A stretch of DNA of 64,000 bases from Oscillospiraceae bacterium. GTDB lineage: Bacteria > Bacillota > Clostridia > Oscillospirales > Oscillospiraceae. The notes under the pieces are model-generated. The model worked only from the letters and a program-made list of their open reading frames with translations, was not told where the DNA came from and ran no database searches. Positions 1 to 8,788 of the stretch are shown here, in pieces. Made by a program: the position numbers and the translations under genes. Within the stretch, counting starts at the first letter, position 1. Each line of letters begins with the position of its first letter. The stretch is taken from contig WRAB01000009.1 of the NCBI GenBank assembly GCA_009780435.1, positions 1 to 64,000 of the forward strand, in the 5' to 3' direction.

Positions 1-208
1 ACATACAGTATCTACGCACTTGTCGCCTTATCTTATGAGTGATGAGATATGGTCTATGTACGACATGAGCGGGCAAGTCAGCAGCCGAGATGTACGAAAT
101 GATTGACGAGGGGGTAAGTGCTAGTATAATGTTAAAAACAGGGGCTGGGGAAAGCGTATAAATGCGCAATCCCCGTCCTTTGCTTCGGACGGAGATCACT
201 TTTTGATG
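1..208. other. Left-edge stretch without a recognisable gene
   Basis: I see no convincing reading frame here. Short frames run in from the left edge and stop within about 100 bases, and none resembles a family I know. A small hairpin (6-bp stem, CCGTCC/GGACGG) lies at 173-192 and is followed by a weak T stretch on the plus strand. It could be the end of a transcript entering from the left. Confidence 0.3.
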
Positions 209-375
209 TTATTTCAGCTTATCGACTGCGCTTAAAGCATTGATACTACTGGATTTCTTAAAAAGTTCTGTATCACCATTTCGACCATCTTGCGGACGGT
301 AGAACGCAAGATGTTTCCCGCAAATCAGAAAACGGTACTCCGTATCTACTCCCACAATTACTAAAACTTCTGATG
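209..375 (-). pseudogene. Possible RelE/ParE toxin C-terminal remnant
   Basis: The reading frame contains the segment EYRFLICGKHLAFYR, which resembles the core beta-strand region of RelE/ParE-family toxins (typically YRxLxxGxYxxFYR). The usual continuation, a hydrophobic strand ending near RILYGRRDY, is replaced by unrelated sequence. The nominal N-terminus of the frame lies inside the terminator hairpin of the pilus operon, so there is no credible start codon or ribosome site. I read it as a decayed toxin fragment with no antitoxin visible. The match rests on one short motif and may be chance. Confidence 0.3.
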
Positions 376-392
376 CGCTCGCTTTTATGAAA

Positions 393-441
393 AAAATTGA
401 CAAAAACGTGTGCAAGTTTTTCAACTCCTTGCACACGTTTT
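393..441 (-). terminator. Rho-independent terminator of the pilus operon
   Basis: A perfect 14-bp stem (AAAACGTGTGCAAG and its complement) with an 11-base loop is followed, in the minus direction, by a T-rich run ending in seven Ts. It lies about 20 bases after the stop of the last sortase gene. Confidence 0.85.
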
Positions 442-462
442 ATATCCTGTCGACGCGCCCTG

Positions 463-1266
463 CTATTCGCTCAAAAAAACTTCCGTCAGCCTGCCGATCA
501 GTACCATGCGGGCGTTGTTAAACTCATAGCTACAGGTGGAGAGCGTTATCATACGGTCCTCCGCCGTGGCGCCGATGTCACGGTAATACCGTGCGGTGCG
601 TTTCACGTGGTCGAGAAACGCAATTTGATCCGCCTCCGTGGTGATTGTCGGATTGTAGATCACTGTGTCGTTAGGCGCTGTGACGGCAAAGGCCATAAAT
701 TCAATTTCATAGGTTGCATGTGCCAGAAAAATCGTGCCTGTCCGATTGGTCTCGAAAAAGGCCTGATTATTAAACTGCTGCAGTGTGCCGAACATGCTGC
801 CGCTTCTCATGTGGTGGCCATACACGATGGTGTGGAAGTCGGAAAAATCGCTGTTGTTGCGAAAGTCCATGAAAATCGTGCCGGCCGCCGACCACCTCTG
901 ATCCAAATCCAGGTGCAGATAGTGATTATTATCCGCCCCTTGTACAAAGGGGTAGTCAATTTTGGTGTTTGGAACCGTCAGCCAGCCGACTACACCGGCG
1001 TGTTCCGCCTGTAAATCCACAATGCTCTGGTTTGCTTTCGGTACAAGAGCGTAATCCTCTGGGAACTCCCCGGAGCGCTCTGCGTAGGATCCGTCAATGG
1101 GGTGGGTTGAGACGGGCATCTGTAATGTTGGCCGATACCGCATGATCCGGCTGTGAATCTCTGCCTCTTGCACCTGGTTGCGGTGAATATCCCACAGTTG
1201 GTAGCCGCTGTAGCCGATTACGGCAAGTAAAAAGAGTACAGCGCTCAGGAACAAGACTTTTTTCAA
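463..1266 (-). CDS. Class B sortase, last gene of pilus operon
   Basis: Membrane transpeptidase of the sortase B class, expected to cut pilin sorting signals and join them to another pilin or to the cell wall. From the chosen TTG start the protein has 267 residues with one N-terminal membrane segment (about 3-24) and an extracellular catalytic domain. The catalytic residues are all visible: His in YGHHM (about 151), Cys in TLSTCS (about 245) and Arg in NNARM (about 253). I chose TTG because a GGAGG site lies 8 bases before it and its TTGA overlaps the stop of the upstream pilin gene, as in a coupled pair. As the second sortase of the operon it may be the anchoring enzyme or a second polymerase; the sequence does not decide. 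Confidence 0.9.
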   Translation of the reverse strand: MKKVLFLSAVLFLLAVIGYSGYQLWDIHRNQVQEAEIHSRIMRYRPTLQMPVSTHPIDGSYAERSGEFPEDYALVPKANQSIVDLQAEHAGVVGWLTVPNTKIDYPFVQGADNNHYLHLDLDQRWSAAGTIFMDFRNNSDFSDFHTIVYGHHMRSGSMFGTLQQFNNQAFFETNRTGTIFLAHATYEIEFMAFAVTAPNDTVIYNPTITTEADQIAFLDHVKRTARYYRDIGATAEDRMITLSTCSYEFNNARMVLIGRLTEVFLSE

Positions 1267-1943
1267 TCTTCCCACCTCCGTCTGTCTCGCAATCTCCAAG
1301 CAACCCAAATGAGGGAGAGCAATGATGCGCTGCTAATCGCAATCAATGCGATCCAAAGGATTGGATTGCTGTCATCTCCCGTCTTCGGGGCGTCGCCTCC
1401 CTTTGGCCCATCAGGCGATGGACTTGGCGGGCCGGGCGACGGACTCGGTGGACGGGGCGACGATTCTGGTGTCCTGTAACTGTGTGCAAAGGACAGCTCT
1501 GTCACCTTAGTGCCATCGCTGACATAAATCAGGAAAATTTCCAAGTGTTCTGTAACGTAGACTTCTACCGTATACTCCCGCCGGTCTATGGTGTAGCCGG
1601 GCCGGTCTTCCGTCACACATCTGAGCGTATAGACATAGAGCCCCGTCCCAGGAAAGTTGATCGGTCTGGTCTGCATCTCTACATTCCCGGCGATTGTGAA
1701 TGTATATCCCCCCTCATCGCCGCCAGCGGGCATGGGGGCGCCGGCCGTCTGGGGCGTCAGCTCATAGGTGAACACCTGGATCGGCGGGGCGGGTGGGCCG
1801 CCGCTGACAAACGTCTGCCGGACCGTCAGCGTGACTTGCCCCGTCTCTGCGGCATACGCCGCCGGAGCGAACAGAGCGCCCACCAGGCAGATCAGCGCCA
1901 GGCTGACCGAAAGAAATCTGCTTTTATTTACAATCCTACCCAT
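1263..1943 (-). CDS. Minor pilin with C-terminal sorting signal (anchor/base candidate)
   Basis: A secreted wall-anchored pilin subunit of 226 residues. Visible parts are a signal peptide (1-31, ending AAYAA), one FctA/Spy0128-like beta domain (about 34-156), a proline/serine-rich linker (157-185), and a sorting signal APKTGDD followed by a hydrophobic segment and an arginine-rich tail. In this family Lys, Glu and Asn form an internal isopeptide bond. Here the corresponding places hold Arg42/Gln43, Cys109 and His154, so the bond should not form. The ribosome site AAAGGAGGTGAG is strong. Its place between two sortases matches the anchor pilin of streptococcal FCT islands. Confidence 0.8.
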   Translation of the reverse strand: MGRIVNKSRFLSVSLALICLVGALFAPAAYAAETGQVTLTVRQTFVSGGPPAPPIQVFTYELTPQTAGAPMPAGGDEGGYTFTIAGNVEMQTRPINFPGTGLYVYTLRCVTEDRPGYTIDRREYTVEVYVTEHLEIFLIYVSDGTKVTELSFAHSYRTPESSPRPPSPSPGPPSPSPDGPKGGDAPKTGDDSNPILWIALIAISSASLLSLIWVAWRLRDRRRWED

Positions 1944-1949
1944 GATTGC

Positions 1950-2915
1950 TCACCTCCTTTGCCATCTGATCTCGTACCGCACTTCCCTGGGGGCATGTCT
2001 CCGCTTTGTATACAGCAGGATAACCGCCAATAAAATCAGAAGTGCCAATACTGCTGTACTGATCTGACCCCACAGGCCAATCTGTGCCCATAGACCGGGC
2101 AGTACGTCTATAATCGGAATCGCCTGCAGCCCTCGTACCTCTTCCGCCGGGAATGGATTGCCGTGGGCCTCGGCGGTGATTCTGCCGATGAGAATATCCC
2201 GCCCATTGGTGGAATCAGAGGAGCAGGTGTTGAGCAGGACGATTCGATCCTCCACTGATACCAGCACATCTGTACGGATGTGAACCGCCATTTCCAGGAG
2301 CAGGTCTAAATAGGCCTGCTGTTCTTCCGGTTTTGTGATCCCCACCCGGTATACCTGGCGGTCATAGGCATCTGCGTGTGCAAAAGCGAAAAATTCTAAT
2401 CCGTGCTCCTGGCCGTCGAAGTACAGCATCCCGTATCTGCGGGCTTCAAAATAATGTCTGTCGGAAAATAGTCCGATTTCCCCGAACATGACTTGATTTT
2501 CCATATGGTGCCCGTGGAGAATGCTGCTGAAATCCGCAAAATTTGGGCTACTGCGGGCATCCAGGAAAATGGCACCGGAGAGGGCGTGTCTGCCCCTTGC
2601 GTCTGTGTTAATATATCTGAGGTTATCTTGTCCCTGGACCACCGGGTAGTCGATGCTCGTCCCGTATACAGTCAGCCAGCCGAACACGTCTGGGTTTATG
2701 GCTTGCAAGTCCGCAAAAGACGCCGTTTCACTCTCTATTGTAGGGTGATACCGCTCATATTGCACCGGGCTTGCGGCATTGATCACCTGGGCGGAGTCCC
2801 ATATGGCGTAGCCGCTGAATGCGAGCAGCAACAGGATGGCCGCCAGCACAGATACATTGACAAGCGTATTTGCAATCCGTATCGCACCTCGTCCGATTTT
2901 AGCTGCTGCGCCCAT
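1950..2915 (-). CDS. Class B sortase with C-terminal membrane segment (pilin polymerase candidate)
   Basis: Pilin-type class B sortase of 321 residues. It has an N-terminal membrane segment (about 18-38), a catalytic core with His136 in HGHHM, Cys231 in LNTCS and Arg239 in NGRD, and a second hydrophobic segment near the C-terminus (about 284-302) followed by basic residues. A C-terminal anchor is characteristic of pilus-building sortases rather than housekeeping ones. The gene directly follows the major pilin gene, the position of the polymerising class B sortase in group A Streptococcus FCT islands. Start ATG with GGAGAG 5 bases upstream. Polymerisation of the major pilin is inferred from context. 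Confidence 0.9.
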   Translation of the reverse strand: MGAAAKIGRGAIRIANTLVNVSVLAAILLLLAFSGYAIWDSAQVINAASPVQYERYHPTIESETASFADLQAINPDVFGWLTVYGTSIDYPVVQGQDNLRYINTDARGRHALSGAIFLDARSSPNFADFSSILHGHHMENQVMFGEIGLFSDRHYFEARRYGMLYFDGQEHGLEFFAFAHADAYDRQVYRVGITKPEEQQAYLDLLLEMAVHIRTDVLVSVEDRIVLLNTCSSDSTNGRDILIGRITAEAHGNPFPAEEVRGLQAIPIIDVLPGLWAQIGLWGQISTAVLALLILLAVILLYTKRRHAPREVRYEIRWQRR

Positions 2916-2951
2916 ATGGGACTCTCCTCTCTCATACGCGGGGGCTGAAGA

Positions 2952-4262
2952 TTATTGATCGGTGATCGTGTAGTATTTTCTCTTGCGAGATTTCACAACA
3001 AGGAAGGCCACCAGCCCGCCGATCCCCAGGGCGATCAGGCCGACGAAGGGCAGATTGTTTAAGTTCAGACCGGTGGGCGTCACGCTGTCACGGGTGTTTG
3101 TAAAGGTGGCGCTGTTCAGGCCTTCACCGGCAAACTGATTGCCTGTGGAGAGGGGGCTGTTTATCGTGCCGGGGATGTTTACTCCCACGCCGTCCGTTGT
3201 CACAGTGACATTTGGCGTGTAGTTGGCTGCCACATCTTCATTTACGGTGTACCGTGTACCAACCGGGGTGTCAACAAACACCAGTTTCTGTCCATGCCGT
3301 AAAGTGAAATCCGTCTCGCCGGAAGTGGATACTCTGATGTACCGGAGGCCCTCTGCATCGGTGCCGATCAGTCCGGCGGCAGTATTGTTGGAGGGATCGA
3401 TGACCGCACCGTTTTCAACGATGTACGCCCTGTAGTGAGGCGGGGCATCTCGTACGATTTCAGGAACAGTGAGTGTCATCGTGAAATCGAAGTATTGTGT
3501 TCTGTCGCCAAAGTCACCAGCCACTGTCTTGCTCACGAACAGGGTGGTATCTTCAACAGGGTCGGGGTCCTCTGGGTTGTCGATTTTCACGTAATCGTTG
3601 CGGAAAGCCATCTGGCTGAAGAAGTAATCTTCCCCGTTGCCGCCGGGGGTGGGATCCAGTTTGCCGTTTCCCGGCTCTCCCAGATCGTCTGTTATGATAC
3701 GTGTGCCGACGGCGTGGACAAAGGTGCCGCCGTCTGAATGGTTTTTCACATAGACCGTAAGGGTATATACCGCCTCGGAATAATACAGCCACTCAGTTTG
3801 GCTTGCATCAATGCCGAGATTTGTGGGGCGAAGCTCTCTGATTTCATACACAAAGATGCCTGCATGGGGGAATGTGACGCCGTAGAACAGGTCACCTGTC
3901 TCTTTCCGAATAGACATGATATTGGTGGGCGGATCAGTCGGGTCTACGTCCGCTGCAGTGAAGCTGACGGTCAAAGCGGCGGGATTGAGATCCGGCATGG
4001 TATTCCGGTCTGTCTCGTCTGTCCTGCCGTCCACGCTGATTGGCGTCGCCAGGAAGTGAAAGGTAACACTTGGGGTAGTGGTGCCGATTGGCATCCGCAG
4101 ATTTTTGGTGATGGTCGCCTGTACCGGATTGTCCTCATCCGGTGCTACAATGGCGCCATAGTCGTTGGGCGATTGGGCAAATGCCGTTGTAACGCCGGCG
4201 AGACTTACCACGAGTACGAGGGTGAGTAGGAATAGGGTTCTGAGTTTCGATTTTCTTAACAT
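2952..4262 (-). CDS. Major pilin (backbone) with two isopeptide domains
   Basis: Secreted backbone pilin of 436 residues. After a signal peptide (1-29) come two beta domains of the FctA/Spy0128 type. In domain 1, Lys53, Glu143 and Asn222 are placed as the isopeptide triad. In domain 2 (SKTVAG motif), Lys245, Glu342 and Asn389 are. The C-terminus carries the sorting motif VTPTG (394-398), a hydrophobic segment and a KSRKRK tail. Such subunits are joined covalently by a class B sortase into a fibre. A strong AGGAGG site precedes the ATG. The lysine used for inter-subunit linkage cannot be identified by eye. Confidence 0.85.
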   Translation of the reverse strand: MLRKSKLRTLFLLTLVLVVSLAGVTTAFAQSPNDYGAIVAPDEDNPVQATITKNLRMPIGTTTPSVTFHFLATPISVDGRTDETDRNTMPDLNPAALTVSFTAADVDPTDPPTNIMSIRKETGDLFYGVTFPHAGIFVYEIRELRPTNLGIDASQTEWLYYSEAVYTLTVYVKNHSDGGTFVHAVGTRIITDDLGEPGNGKLDPTPGGNGEDYFFSQMAFRNDYVKIDNPEDPDPVEDTTLFVSKTVAGDFGDRTQYFDFTMTLTVPEIVRDAPPHYRAYIVENGAVIDPSNNTAAGLIGTDAEGLRYIRVSTSGETDFTLRHGQKLVFVDTPVGTRYTVNEDVAANYTPNVTVTTDGVGVNIPGTINSPLSTGNQFAGEGLNSATFTNTRDSVTPTGLNLNNLPFVGLIALGIGGLVAFLVVKSRKRKYYTITDQ

Positions 4263-4292
4263 GATAAATACCTCCTTGAAAAATTAACTGTT

Positions 4293-4889
4293 CTATAGAT
4301 TTCTGCGTCTGATCACAGTAATCACTGTACCTAAGGTGTCCCCTGTATCCACGGGACCGTAGATGCGGCTGTCTGTCGCATGTTCTCTCGCATCCCCCAG
4401 GACGAATACCTGATCCGGCCCCACGGTGAGCGGAAAAGCGACGCCGGTCTCATACTGATGGGTCTCCCCCGCGATCTCCGGCTCTTGTTGCATGGCCCCG
4501 TTAATGACCAGGTGACCGTCTATGATATCCACTGTGTCCCCGGCCCTGGCCACCACCCGCCGCACTTGGCGATGGCCCTGAAAATCCAGTAGGAGCAGGT
4601 CGCCGACGGCATAGTCTGTATCCAGGCGGTAGAACAGTACCAAGTCGCCGGTCTTGACCATGGGCGCCATATCGGGGTCTGTGTTTCGGTGGAACCCGTA
4701 AAAGAAAGTGAAGATCAGTGCAAAAGCGATGGCAATCACTGCAATTTTAATCAACAGAGCGCCCAGTTCCCGCCAGACCGAGGGTTCACCCGGGTGCGTC
4801 CGGGGCTGTTTTTCCAAGTCCATCACCGGAACCTCTCTGACCTGAACAGTGGATGCCGTGGACGGTTTGTTCTGTGTATATGTCCGCAT
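4293..4889 (-). CDS. Signal peptidase I-like pilus assembly protein (SipA/LepA-like), catalytic residues substituted
   Basis: Membrane protein of 198 residues with the signal peptidase I fold: a cytosolic N-terminus, one membrane segment (about 44-64), then the S26 boxes. The catalytic serine of the usual SM-P motif is Asp73 (DPDMAPM). The general-base lysine of the usual KR-GD box is Arg110 (QVRRVVARAGD). The GD-(R)-DSR box near 165-175 is kept. Streptococcal SipA/LepA proteins of FCT pilus islands likewise lack the catalytic pair and are needed for pilus assembly, so I infer a non-proteolytic chaperone role. The gene sits between tip adhesin and backbone pilin, as it does there. Confidence 0.85.
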   Translation of the reverse strand: MRTYTQNKPSTASTVQVREVPVMDLEKQPRTHPGEPSVWRELGALLIKIAVIAIAFALIFTFFYGFHRNTDPDMAPMVKTGDLVLFYRLDTDYAVGDLLLLDFQGHRQVRRVVARAGDTVDIIDGHLVINGAMQQEPEIAGETHQYETGVAFPLTVGPDQVFVLGDAREHATDSRIYGPVDTGDTLGTVITVIRRRNL

Positions 4890-4940
4890 ATTGTTTCGCC
4901 TCCCTTGTGTTTACATAATACAGCAATTGCGTATTTGCCG

Positions 4941-7900
4941 CTACACCCGAAAGGGTGCTTTTCGGAGGAACGATTTGAGGATCCCCCCCGCTGTGGCAGA
5001 CAAGATTGCCAGTGCGGGTAACAACAGGAACGCCCCCATATGGCCCAGGGTCACCCCCATCGGCGGGGCCACGATCCGCTCGTTGTAGAAGTGAAATGCG
5101 TGGTTTTCTGCAATTTTTTGATTTTGGGTGTCGTTTCCAAAGAAAGAGTCATGGGCCTGTTCACTGTCTGTAAAGGTCGTCTCATAGTGTACGTCCGGGG
5201 TCTCGATGATTTGGATATATATGCCCACAGGGACCTGGGCGATGGCAATGGTCTGGCCGTGGGAGAGCCAGAAGGTTGCCGTGCCGTCACTGTCCAGAGT
5301 CAATATGCCATCTCCCGGCCCCGTGTAGGGAAATTGCGTACCGGCGGGCAGCGGATTCGCATCTGTCCCCAGAAAACGGATTGCAAACTCGAACGCCAGA
5401 GTCAAGTCGCCGAAATCGTCGGTTACGGTTTTGGAGACGGAAAGGGTGGTTTTCTCCTGCCCCCATTGGGCGTACAGGATCACGTCTGCCCCAATGTCAA
5501 TGGCGTCGCCTGGGGCATAAAACGTGCCGCTGCCGTCGGATGCTGTGTTCCAGCCGAGGAATTGGAAGGGCAGGCCGTATTCGTCCGGGCGGTTCGCCGT
5601 ATGGGTCACAGTGTGCGATCCCGCCGGGAGCCGCTGGACATAGGGGTCTCCCGCCCCGCCGTTGGGGTCGTATGTGATGGAAAATTCCTCTAAAAAGTTG
5701 CCCACTATATGGGTGTGGCGCACGACGGTATGTACCAGAGACGGCGCTCTGCCGCCGGATTCATAGACGAATTCAGCGTTCTCCTGCTCTCGGGTTCCCA
5801 AGTCCCACCAGTCGAACAGCATTGCCGGTTTAGCGTCGAATTGGATTCGTGTGTCCTCAAGTACAAATACGCCGCTGGGGACAGGGGTATCTGTGCCGGA
5901 GACCCTGGCTAAAATATCGCCTGGGTGTGCGCCGGTGGCGTAGGTGATGCGCCAGAGCCCTGGGCCGTCTGCATTGATGTCGAAATTGGTAAATGCGTGG
6001 GGGGGTGCGCCGATCAGTTCCGGTATCCAGTTGACACTGACTGTGCCGGGGCGGATCCGCCCGCTGTGGGCCGCCGCCAGGGCGTTATCAATACGCACTC
6101 CGTTACGTGCCACGTTGTGGTAAAATATGGATGCCGAATTTATGGTGACGTTGCCAAGGTTGGCATGTGGTACAAATAGGCCGCCGCCGTCGTTGGCAAT
6201 ATTGTTGGTGATAGAGCCGTCTTGCATATTAAATACGCCGCCACCTACGCATACCCCGCCGCCATTGTTGTCGGCTTTGTTATCTGTAATTTCGCCGCCT
6301 GTCATATTCCATGTGGAAGCGCCTGCCACTGAAATGCCTCCGCCATTGCCGCGGTCTGCACCGACAGCCGTGGCAATATCACCGCGGGCATGATTGTCAA
6401 AGATTTTGCCGCCGCTCATTGTTACCACTATAGTACCGTCCAGTGTGTCATGCCCCACCGCGACGCCGCCGCCGGGGCGCAGGGAAGTGTTATTGTAAAT
6501 TTCACCGCCCGTAATGATTAAATTGCCGCCCCAACGCATATGAATGCCACCGCCAAGTCCAGCTCCGTTCGTAATATCTTCAGTCAATCCAGCCCTGTTG
6601 TTCCGGATGATTGTCCCTTCGACAATGGTCACTTCTCCGGCAATACCACCGGGGATGGTAACACCAGGGCTAGGGTCTGTCCGCAACGCCATAATTCCGC
6701 CGCCGCCGCCACGGGCGCGGTTGTTTTCAATAATTTTTTCTGTGACTTCAATCACATTCCCAACTGTATCCGTAGGATTCGCTGTTGTAAATCTGCCGCC
6801 CAACACAAACACACCGCCGCCGCCACGGCCATTGGAACGTGCAAAGTTATCTGTAATCGAACCGCCATACATGGTGAAATCACCGCGCGGGCTGACAAAC
6901 ACACCGCCGCCTTCGCCTGCACCAACGTCCTGTGGATTGACGGCATGAGTTGCTGTGTTGTTTGCAATTTTACCCCCGTGCATGAAAAAGTATGATGTGG
7001 CTGTCCCTGTGTCGCCGCCAACCAGCACACCACCACCGCCCTGATAAATCTGTGTTTCCGTAGCGGTTGCCGTATTCCATGTAATTTCACCGTTGTGCAG
7101 TTCAAAGACCGCACCCGCATCAATCGCCACGCCGCCGCCGCCACGGATCGGGCCCGCAACGGTTTGAAGCACTTGGTTGCTCGTAATCTCGCCGCCGTGC
7201 ATGACAAAACTCGTGCCGGTACCTGTGAGGTATACGCCGCCGCCCCTGCATAAGTTTAGCCCGTTCACGGCAGCCCCTGTGCTTATGACAGCGCCTTCGT
7301 TTGTGACGGTGTTGTCACGGATCGTCCCGCCTCGCATATGAAAAGTAGCACCGCCGGTCAGATATACGCCGCCGCCGTTTCCGGCCCGATAGGCATTTCT
7401 GTTATTGACTGCCGCCGCACCCGTACCTGTCGCTAGGCCGGAGGTTCTTGTCCGTATGGCCTCATTGTCTCGAATGGTGCCGCCGTACATGTTAAAAGTC
7501 GATGCGGCTCCCGTGACAAACACGCCGCCGCCGCTGGATGTGACGATTGCATTGGTGGCAGTGGGCGCCGCTGCGATTTCATTCAGTCTGGCCCGATTTC
7601 TGAAAATTTCTCCATCGTACATGTTAAATGTGCCGCCGTTTTGTACGAATATAGCGCCGCCAACGGCTCTTTGCATCGCTTGACCTGCGTCTATGCGCTC
7701 TCCCCTGGCCAGATTGTCCCGAATGACACCGCCGTGCATGGTAAATGTACCACGGGTGTTTACATGGACTGCGCCACCGGAGTTGGCGGCTGCATTTGTG
7801 TGCATCTCGGCCCCCGGCATCATGGTGAATCTGCCATCCGTCTGGATATCGACGGGGCCGTTGTTGTCCGTAGTGCTGTTTCGGATGACGCCGTCACGGC

Positions 7901-8600
7901 ATAGGATCAAATGCCCGCCACCGCCGGCACCGGTGACCCCAGTAACGGCTCCGGGTTCAATTGCGACCCCGCCGCCTCTGGCGTTGCCTGTTTGCTGAGT
8001 CAGTGCGAGGGGGGCGGGAGCGGTGGCCGGCGTGCTGGCAGCCGCTTGGGCAGCGGTTTGCAAAATAATATTCCGAAGCACGAGACCGGAGTGTTCGGCA
8101 CCGTCGCCACGCACCCGGAACGTCCGTGTCAAGCCGTTATTGCCATGGGTGTCACTGATTACCGATTGGCCGTTCTCGGCAACGGGATGAGCACCGATTA
8201 GAACAACGGTAGCCCCATCTCTGACACCAACTACGGTAAACGTTGTCGTGTTGACATTTCCCACGTTGATGTGAAACGGGATAATAATATGTGTTACCTG
8301 ATGGGCCGGGGCCGCCTGGATTGCATTGATTAGCCTCCTGTAAGCGGAATCTGTAACTGTTGTGCCTGCTGCCGACAGGGTGACCACATGGTCGGGATCG
8401 GCATACCATATGTTGGGATCGTCTATCTCCTCCTGGCTAAAGGATGCTGACAGCGAGGCGATCTCTTGATATGCAGGCACCGCCTCTATCCATTCTTCGT
8501 CATTTTCTACCCATTCGGCCTCCGCAGCCGAGGCCGTCGTCAGCAGAAAGGCGCTAAGTAAAAGGCTCAACGATAAGAGGATTGATATACTGCGTTTCAT
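4941..8600 (-). CDS. Large beta-helix adhesin, probable pilus tip protein
   Basis: Secreted protein of 1219 residues. In order: signal peptide (1-26), N-terminal region, a long right-handed beta-helix (about 165-850) of repeats built around FxMxGGxIxxN and GGGV with regularly placed Asn, an InlB/Flg_new repeat (about 973-1045, YDPNGG to YAQW), a DUF7601/pilin-like beta domain (about 1051-1170) with SKTV Lys, IIET Glu and FHFYN Asn placed for an isopeptide bond, then the sorting signal VAPPMG, a hydrophobic segment and basic tail. VPPTG-type signals mark tip pilins (Cpa) of FCT islands. The start codon overlaps the upstream stop (ATGA) and has a GGGGG site. The ligand is unknown. Internal DNA repeats make length variation likely. 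Confidence 0.85.
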   Translation of the reverse strand: MKRSISILLSLSLLLSAFLLTTASAAEAEWVENDEEWIEAVPAYQEIASLSASFSQEEIDDPNIWYADPDHVVTLSAAGTTVTDSAYRRLINAIQAAPAHQVTHIIIPFHINVGNVNTTTFTVVGVRDGATVVLIGAHPVAENGQSVISDTHGNNGLTRTFRVRGDGAEHSGLVLRNIILQTAAQAAASTPATAPAPLALTQQTGNARGGGVAIEPGAVTGVTGAGGGGHLILCRDGVIRNSTTDNNGPVDIQTDGRFTMMPGAEMHTNAAANSGGAVHVNTRGTFTMHGGVIRDNLARGERIDAGQAMQRAVGGAIFVQNGGTFNMYDGEIFRNRARLNEIAAAPTATNAIVTSSGGGVFVTGAASTFNMYGGTIRDNEAIRTRTSGLATGTGAAAVNNRNAYRAGNGGGVYLTGGATFHMRGGTIRDNTVTNEGAVISTGAAVNGLNLCRGGGVYLTGTGTSFVMHGGEITSNQVLQTVAGPIRGGGGVAIDAGAVFELHNGEITWNTATATETQIYQGGGGVLVGGDTGTATSYFFMHGGKIANNTATHAVNPQDVGAGEGGGVFVSPRGDFTMYGGSITDNFARSNGRGGGGVFVLGGRFTTANPTDTVGNVIEVTEKIIENNRARGGGGGIMALRTDPSPGVTIPGGIAGEVTIVEGTIIRNNRAGLTEDITNGAGLGGGIHMRWGGNLIITGGEIYNNTSLRPGGGVAVGHDTLDGTIVVTMSGGKIFDNHARGDIATAVGADRGNGGGISVAGASTWNMTGGEITDNKADNNGGGVCVGGGVFNMQDGSITNNIANDGGGLFVPHANLGNVTINSASIFYHNVARNGVRIDNALAAAHSGRIRPGTVSVNWIPELIGAPPHAFTNFDINADGPGLWRITYATGAHPGDILARVSGTDTPVPSGVFVLEDTRIQFDAKPAMLFDWWDLGTREQENAEFVYESGGRAPSLVHTVVRHTHIVGNFLEEFSITYDPNGGAGDPYVQRLPAGSHTVTHTANRPDEYGLPFQFLGWNTASDGSGTFYAPGDAIDIGADVILYAQWGQEKTTLSVSKTVTDDFGDLTLAFEFAIRFLGTDANPLPAGTQFPYTGPGDGILTLDSDGTATFWLSHGQTIAIAQVPVGIYIQIIETPDVHYETTFTDSEQAHDSFFGNDTQNQKIAENHAFHFYNERIVAPPMGVTLGHMGAFLLLPALAILSATAGGILKSFLRKAPFRV

Positions 8601-8788
8601 GGTCGTGAGCCCCCTTTCTCGTTTAAAAGTTCTTTTTCCCGCTCAAGACGCTCGATATAAACCAAAGCCGTGTGCCTGACAAACTCGCCCAGGCCCCGAT
8701 GTTCCATTTCTGCGTAGTTGTTTATTTTGGTATAGGAATGATGATCGAATCTGACTACGATCTGTTTTGTTTTTGCACCCTTTTTCAT
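8597..8788 (-). CDS. Small ribbon-helix-helix-like protein heading the pilus operon
   Basis: Short basic protein (63 residues from the chosen start) with the pattern KTKQIVVRFDHHSYTKINNY, an alpha-helix and a second charged helix, compatible with a ribbon-helix-helix DNA-binding or antitoxin-like fold. No toxin gene is adjacent. The frame is open to an ATG at 8854, but that codon would lie only about 11 bases from the predicted transcription start and has no ribosome site. The ATG at 8788 follows GGAAGGG, 15 bases away, which is also imperfect, so the start is uncertain. The stop overlaps the adhesin start by four bases, so it is translated with the pilus genes and may be an operon autoregulator. 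Confidence 0.6.
   Translation of the reverse strand: MKKGAKTKQIVVRFDHHSYTKINNYAEMEHRGLGEFVRHTALVYIERLEREKELLNEKGGSRP

Noticed and set aside
397-1014. Long plus-strand frame of about 200 codons
   Set aside because: It is antisense to the class B sortase, which has a complete set of catalytic residues, and it resembles no family.
5040-5693. Plus-strand frames across the adhesin gene
   Set aside because: They arise from the GC-rich repeats of the beta-helix gene read backwards; no ribosome sites or family motifs.
6100-8000. Repetitive DNA that could suggest a CRISPR array or satellite
   Set aside because: Repeat units follow the protein repeat of the adhesin, vary in length and stay in one reading frame. 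There are no constant repeats with unique spacers.
463-8600. Search for classical LPXTG signals
   Set aside because: None of the three surface proteins has a plain LPXTG. Their C-termini carry APKTG, VTPTG and APPMG, so I did not call housekeeping-type sorting signals.
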